From Oscillospiraceae bacterium (GTDB taxonomy: Bacteria > Bacillota_A > Clostridia > Oscillospirales > Oscillospiraceae), in contig JAEDOJ010000078.1 in the NCBI GenBank assembly GCA_016302015.1, forward strand, positions 1 to 6,962: DNA of 6,962 nt, given 5' to 3'. The notes beneath the pieces were generated by a model. It made no database searches. It saw nothing but the letters and a program-made list of their open reading frames with translations, and was not told the origin of the DNA. Position numbers and translations under genes: made by a program. Shown here piece by piece: positions 4,869-6,962 of the stretch (its first letter is position 1; each line of letters starts with the position of its first letter).

Positions 4869-5147
4869 GTGCCGAAGAAAATACCCCTGCGCCAATGTCT
4901 TGGCTGCCGGGAAATGAAACCGAAGCGGGAATTGCTGCGAGTCGTACGCAGTCCGGAGGGCGTGGTTTCTCTGGATCTGAAGGGAAAGGCCAACGGCCGT
5001 GGGGCGTATGTGTGCCCCAGCGCCGAATGCCTGAAAAAAGCAATCAAATCAAAGGCGATTTCCCGTGCCTTTGAGACAGAAATTCCGCAGGAAATCTACG
5101 ACGCCCTGCTGTCGGAAATGGAGGCGGAAACGAATGGAAAAGGATAG
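4869..5147 (+). CDS. rnpM: YlxR/RnpM family RNA-binding protein, RNase P modulator
   Basis: The 92-residue protein starts at GTG and reads PKKIPLRQCLGCREMKPKRE near the N-terminus. It carries CLGC (10-13), the family GRGAYVC motif (43-49) and a paired C49/C54, with many Arg and Lys residues forming an RNA-binding surface. In B. subtilis YlxR was recently renamed RnpM because it binds RNase P RNA and modulates RNase P activity; older structural work on the family already suggested RNA binding. Length is normal for the family. The gene follows nusA by 23 nt, and its last 14 nt overlap ylxQ, so translation is probably coupled. The arrangement nusA-ylxR-ylxQ-infB is widespread in Gram-positive bacteria and independently supports the call. 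Confidence 0.95.
   Translation: MPKKIPLRQCLGCREMKPKRELLRVVRSPEGVVSLDLKGKANGRGAYVCPSAECLKKAIKSKAISRAFETEIPQEIYDALLSEMEAETNGKG
5120..5124 (+). promoter_or_regulatory. Ribosome binding site of ylxQ inside ylxR
   Basis: GGAGG lies 9 nt before ATG at 5134, within the last codons of ylxR. It selects this start, since longer readings of the frame begin at 5065 without ribosome binding site support and without L7Ae homology. Confidence 0.75.
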
Positions 5148-5553
5148 AAGTCTAGGTCTGCTGTCCATCTCCCGGAAGGGCGGGAATATCGTCCTGGGGG
5201 AAGAACAGGTGGGCGCAGTTGCAAGAGCCGGACGAGCCAGATTGATTTTGCTGTCTGAGGACGCCGGCGCCCATACCGTGCGGAGAGCCAAAAGCTTTGC
5301 GGCCGGAACTCCTCAGCCGGTTCTGACGATTCCCTATACAAGAGACGCCCTTGGGGACGCCCTGGGAACCAGCACCTGCGCCATGGCTGCGATTACGGAT
5401 GTTCGGTTGGCTCAGGCCTTTGTGAAGACCCTGGGCGACCCTGAAAAGTACGCAGAGCTTTTGCGGGATCTGGATGTGCGCGTGCAGCGGGTGGAAAAAC
5501 GCCGCGCGGAGGAAAAGGCGCACCGCAATAATATCCGTCACGGTAAGAAGTAA
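5134..5553 (+). CDS. ylxQ: YlxQ, L7Ae-family ribosomal-associated RNA-binding protein with C-terminal extension
   Basis: The 139-residue protein starts at ATG 5134, overlapping ylxR by 14 nt. Residues 6-100 fit the L7Ae/L30e/YlxQ fold: SLGLLSISRKGGNIVLGEEQ (6-25) matches the usual LGLARRAGKLVxGEE opening, followed by ARLILLSEDAG (35-45), a central helix, YTRDALGDALG (68-78) and AMAAITDVRLAQAFVKTL (83-100). This family commonly binds kink-turn RNA; the precise cellular role of YlxQ is unknown. B. subtilis YlxQ is about 100 residues, so residues 101-139 are an added tail, very rich in Arg, Lys and Glu and ending NNIRHGKK, probably a charged helix with a basic end. infB begins 15 nt downstream, placing the gene in a translation-related operon. 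Confidence 0.92.
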   Translation: MEKDRSLGLLSISRKGGNIVLGEEQVGAVARAGRARLILLSEDAGAHTVRRAKSFAAGTPQPVLTIPYTRDALGDALGTSTCAMAAITDVRLAQAFVKTLGDPEKYAELLRDLDVRVQRVEKRRAEEKAHRNNIRHGKK

Positions 5554-5554
5554 C

Positions 5555-5561
5555 AGGAGGT
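5555..5561 (+). promoter_or_regulatory. Ribosome binding site of infB
   Basis: AGGAGGT starts 1 nt after the ylxQ stop codon and lies 7 nt before ATG at 5569. It is a near-perfect anti-16S match, consistent with high IF2 synthesis. Confidence 0.85.
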
Positions 5562-5568
5562 GGCTTTT

Positions 5569-6962
5569 ATGAGTTTAGTGAAGTATCGAGTCAAGGAAGT
5601 CGCAGCGGATTTTGGCATGCAGGCCAAGGAGATCGCTGAGATTGTAGGAATGTATTTTGAAAAGCCGAAGAGCAATTCTCAGGTCTTAACAGACGAGCAG
5701 TTGAACGTTCTGTTTGATCATATTACCCAGAAAAATCAGATCGAGTCCATTGCCCAGGTCTTTGCCACGGCGGCTGTCCCCAAGGCGGAGCCCAAGGCGG
5801 AACCCAAGGCAGCCGAGCCGAAGCAGGAGGCCGCAAAGCAGGAGGATAAGCCTGCCAAGCCCCAGCAGGAGCAGCGGAAGCGGGAGCGCCGTGTGGTGGA
5901 TACCAAGGCGGTTACCGTCAATGCGGATCGTTTTGACGATCGGGTGGACAGTCTGGTCTCCGAGCGTGTGCAGAACTACAGCGGCGGCAAGCAGAAGATC
6001 GGCAGCAAGGGCAAGAACAAGAACAAGGGCAAGGACAAAAAGGCTCCCATGGGCAACAAGCGCCGCAACGAGGAGCAGGAGAAGATGCGCCGTCTGCAGC
6101 TTGAGATCATTAAGAAGACCCCTCTCACCGTGAAAATTCCCGATGAGATCACCGTTGGCGAGCTGGCATCCCGCATGAAGAAAACCGCCACGGAGCTGAT
6201 CAAGGTTCTGATTAAGAACGGCGTGATGGCGGCGATCAATCAGGTCATCGACTTCGACACCGCGGAATTTGTGGCCACAGAGCTTGGCTGCAAGGTTGAG
6301 CGGGAGGTGGTTGTCACCATTGAGGAACGGCTGATCGACGATCATGTGGACACCGACGACGAGCTGGTGGGACGCAGCCCTGTGGTGGTTGTGATGGGTC
6401 ACGTTGACCACGGCAAAACCAGCCTGCTGGACGCTGTCCGTGAGACCAACGTGGCTTGCGGCGAGGCCGGCGGCATTACCCAGCACATCGGCGCTTACAC
6501 CGTCTCCATCAACGGCAATCCCATCACCTTCCTGGATACGCCGGGTCATGCGGCCTTTACTTCCATGCGTGCCCGTGGCGCAATGTGTACGGATATTGCC
6601 ATTCTGGTGGTTGCTGCGGACGACGGCATCATGCCCCAGACCATCGAAGCTATCAACCACGCCAAGGCCGCAAAGATCCCCATCATCGTCGCCGTGAACA
6701 AGATGGATAAGCCCGGCGCGAACCCGGACCGCATCCTGACCCAGCTCACCGAGCACGATCTGGTTCCCGCGGAATGGGGCGGCGACACCGAGGTTTGCCG
6801 CATTTCCGCCAAGACCCGGATGGGCATTGACGAGCTGCTGGAAACCGTGATCATGACGGCAGAGCTTGCCGAGCTGAAGGCCAACCCCAACCGCGCGGCG
6901 AAGGGCTCCGTCATTGAAGCTCGTCTAGATAAGAACCGTGGCCCCATCGCCACCCTGCTGGT
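5569..6962 (+). CDS. infB: Translation initiation factor IF-2 (partial, C-terminus outside window)
   Basis: IF2 is the GTPase that places initiator tRNA in the 30S P site and promotes subunit joining. The visible 464 residues include IF2N-type domain 1 (about 1-52, [20 protein letters not shown]), an Ala/Pro/Lys/Glu linker (about 60-172) with a triple PKAE-like repeat at 71-82 and a lysine/glycine/asparagine stretch at 145-158, a second IF2N domain (about 182-240) and most of the G domain. GTPase motifs are complete: G1 GHVDHGKT (277-284), G2 GGIT (301-304), G3 DTPGH (323-327), G4 NKMD (377-380) and G5 SAK (413-415). The EF2-like, IF2 and fMet-tRNA-binding C-terminal domains lie beyond the edge. 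It is the fifth gene of the operon; rbfA would be the expected next gene. The reading frame is intact. Confidence 0.98.
   Translation, partial: MSLVKYRVKEVAADFGMQAKEIAEIVGMYFEKPKSNSQVLTDEQLNVLFDHITQKNQIESIAQVFATAAVPKAEPKAEPKAAEPKQEAAKQEDKPAKPQQEQRKRERRVVDTKAVTVNADRFDDRVDSLVSERVQNYSGGKQKIGSKGKNKNKGKDKKAPMGNKRRNEEQEKMRRLQLEIIKKTPLTVKIPDEITVGELASRMKKTATELIKVLIKNGVMAAINQVIDFDTAEFVATELGCKVEREVVVTIEERLIDDHVDTDDELVGRSPVVVVMGHVDHGKTSLLDAVRETNVACGEAGGITQHIGAYTVSINGNPITFLDTPGHAAFTSMRARGAMCTDIAILVVAADDGIMPQTIEAINHAKAAKIPIIVAVNKMDKPGANPDRILTQLTEHDLVPAEWGGDTEVCRISAKTRMGIDELLETVIMTAELAELKANPNRAAKGSVIEARLDKNRGPIATLL
5779..5814 (+). repeat. Three tandem 12-nt repeats in the IF2 linker
   Basis: CCCAAGGCGGAG (5779-5790), CCCAAGGCGGAA (5791-5802) and the diverged CCCAAGGCAGCC (5803-5814) are in frame and encode PKAE, PKAE and PKAA. 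Near-identical codons in the first two copies suggest recent slippage duplication. The unit length keeps the frame, so copy number could vary among strains without breaking IF2. Confidence 0.85.
6071..6087 (+). promoter_or_regulatory. Candidate internal translation start in infB (short IF2 isoform)
   Basis: AGGAG at 6071-6075 lies 9 nt upstream of an in-frame ATG at 6085-6087 (Met173). Initiation here would yield IF2 without the first N domain and the linker, keeping the second N domain and G domain. IF2 isoforms from internal starts are known in E. coli and B. subtilis. The purine-rich Glu/Arg codons here could mimic such a site by chance. Confidence 0.35.

Noticed and set aside
3277..5043. 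A 588-codon minus-strand open frame opposite rimP, nusA and the start of ylxR
   Set aside because: Its product is low-complexity, His/Leu/Gly/Asp-rich and resembles no family. It is the antisense shadow of GC-rich codons in clearly homologous genes, and has no ribosome binding site or promoter of its own.
5065..5133. A 23-codon N-terminal extension of YlxQ from an ATG at 5065
   Set aside because: The extra residues are basic, unlike L7Ae proteins, and overlap ylxR coding more deeply. ATG 5134 has a GGAGG at correct spacing and begins the conserved fold.
6001..6045. Repetitive AAGGGCAAGAACAAG-type sequence as a repeat element or CRISPR-like array
   Set aside because: It is in-frame coding for the Lys/Gly/Asn-rich IF2 linker. 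Units are short and irregular, and there are no spacers.
5686..6756. A 356-codon minus-strand open frame opposite infB
   Set aside because: The opposite strand encodes a complete set of IF2 GTPase motifs. The antisense product is Leu/His/Gly repeats derived from the Lys/Ala-rich linker.
1..6962. Search for insertion sequences, prophage genes, CRISPR arrays or defence genes
   Set aside because: No transposase, integrase, terminal inverted repeats, direct-repeat arrays or defence motifs were seen. Composition is uniform and the right half is conserved housekeeping.

Overview
The window looks like chromosomal DNA of a low-to-moderate GC, Gram-positive, Clostridia-type bacterium, most likely of the Oscillospirales. 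The evidence is the gene order rimP-nusA-ylxR-ylxQ-infB, a NusA without the C-terminal acidic repeats, strong AGGAGG ribosome binding sites before nearly every gene, sigma-A type promoters, tRNA genes with encoded CCA, and an SLH-domain surface protein. The exact genus is inference.

Layout from left to right. (1) Positions 1-1456, minus strand: the N-terminal 485 residues of a secreted protein with three S-layer homology repeats, a copper-amine-oxidase-N-like module and a NodB polysaccharide deacetylase domain; its C-terminus lies outside the window. (2) Positions 1475-1730, minus strand: a tRNA-Met/tRNA-Glu pair with no spacer between them, driven by a perfect consensus promoter and followed by a 15-bp hairpin terminator that ends 29 nt before the deacetylase start codon. 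(3) Positions 1820-2242, plus strand: a small four-helix membrane protein of the CmpB-like 'ABC-transporter type IV' family. (4) Positions 2249-3064, minus strand: an unrecognised polytopic membrane protein that converges on the previous gene with 6 bp between stops. (5) Positions 3189-6962, plus strand: the transcription/translation operon, with an extended -10 promoter, a short leader holding a terminator-like hairpin, then rimP, nusA, ylxR (rnpM), ylxQ and the first 464 codons of infB.

The right half is a housekeeping operon coupling 30S maturation (RimP), transcription elongation and termination (NusA), RNase P modulation (YlxR/RnpM), an L7Ae-type RNA-binding protein (YlxQ) and translation initiation (IF2). 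ylxR and ylxQ overlap by 14 nt, and the other spacings are 15-24 nt, so the genes are almost certainly co-transcribed.

I do not see a clearly new multi-gene system. The most interesting signals are regulatory. The rimP leader carries an intrinsic terminator with an interrupted U-tract, which fits NusA autoregulation by attenuation as described in Bacillus subtilis. The surface deacetylase has no convincing promoter of its own and may depend on readthrough from the tRNA transcript. The membrane-protein leader at 1761-1799 can form two mutually exclusive hairpins. infB contains a candidate internal start that would give a short IF2 isoform.
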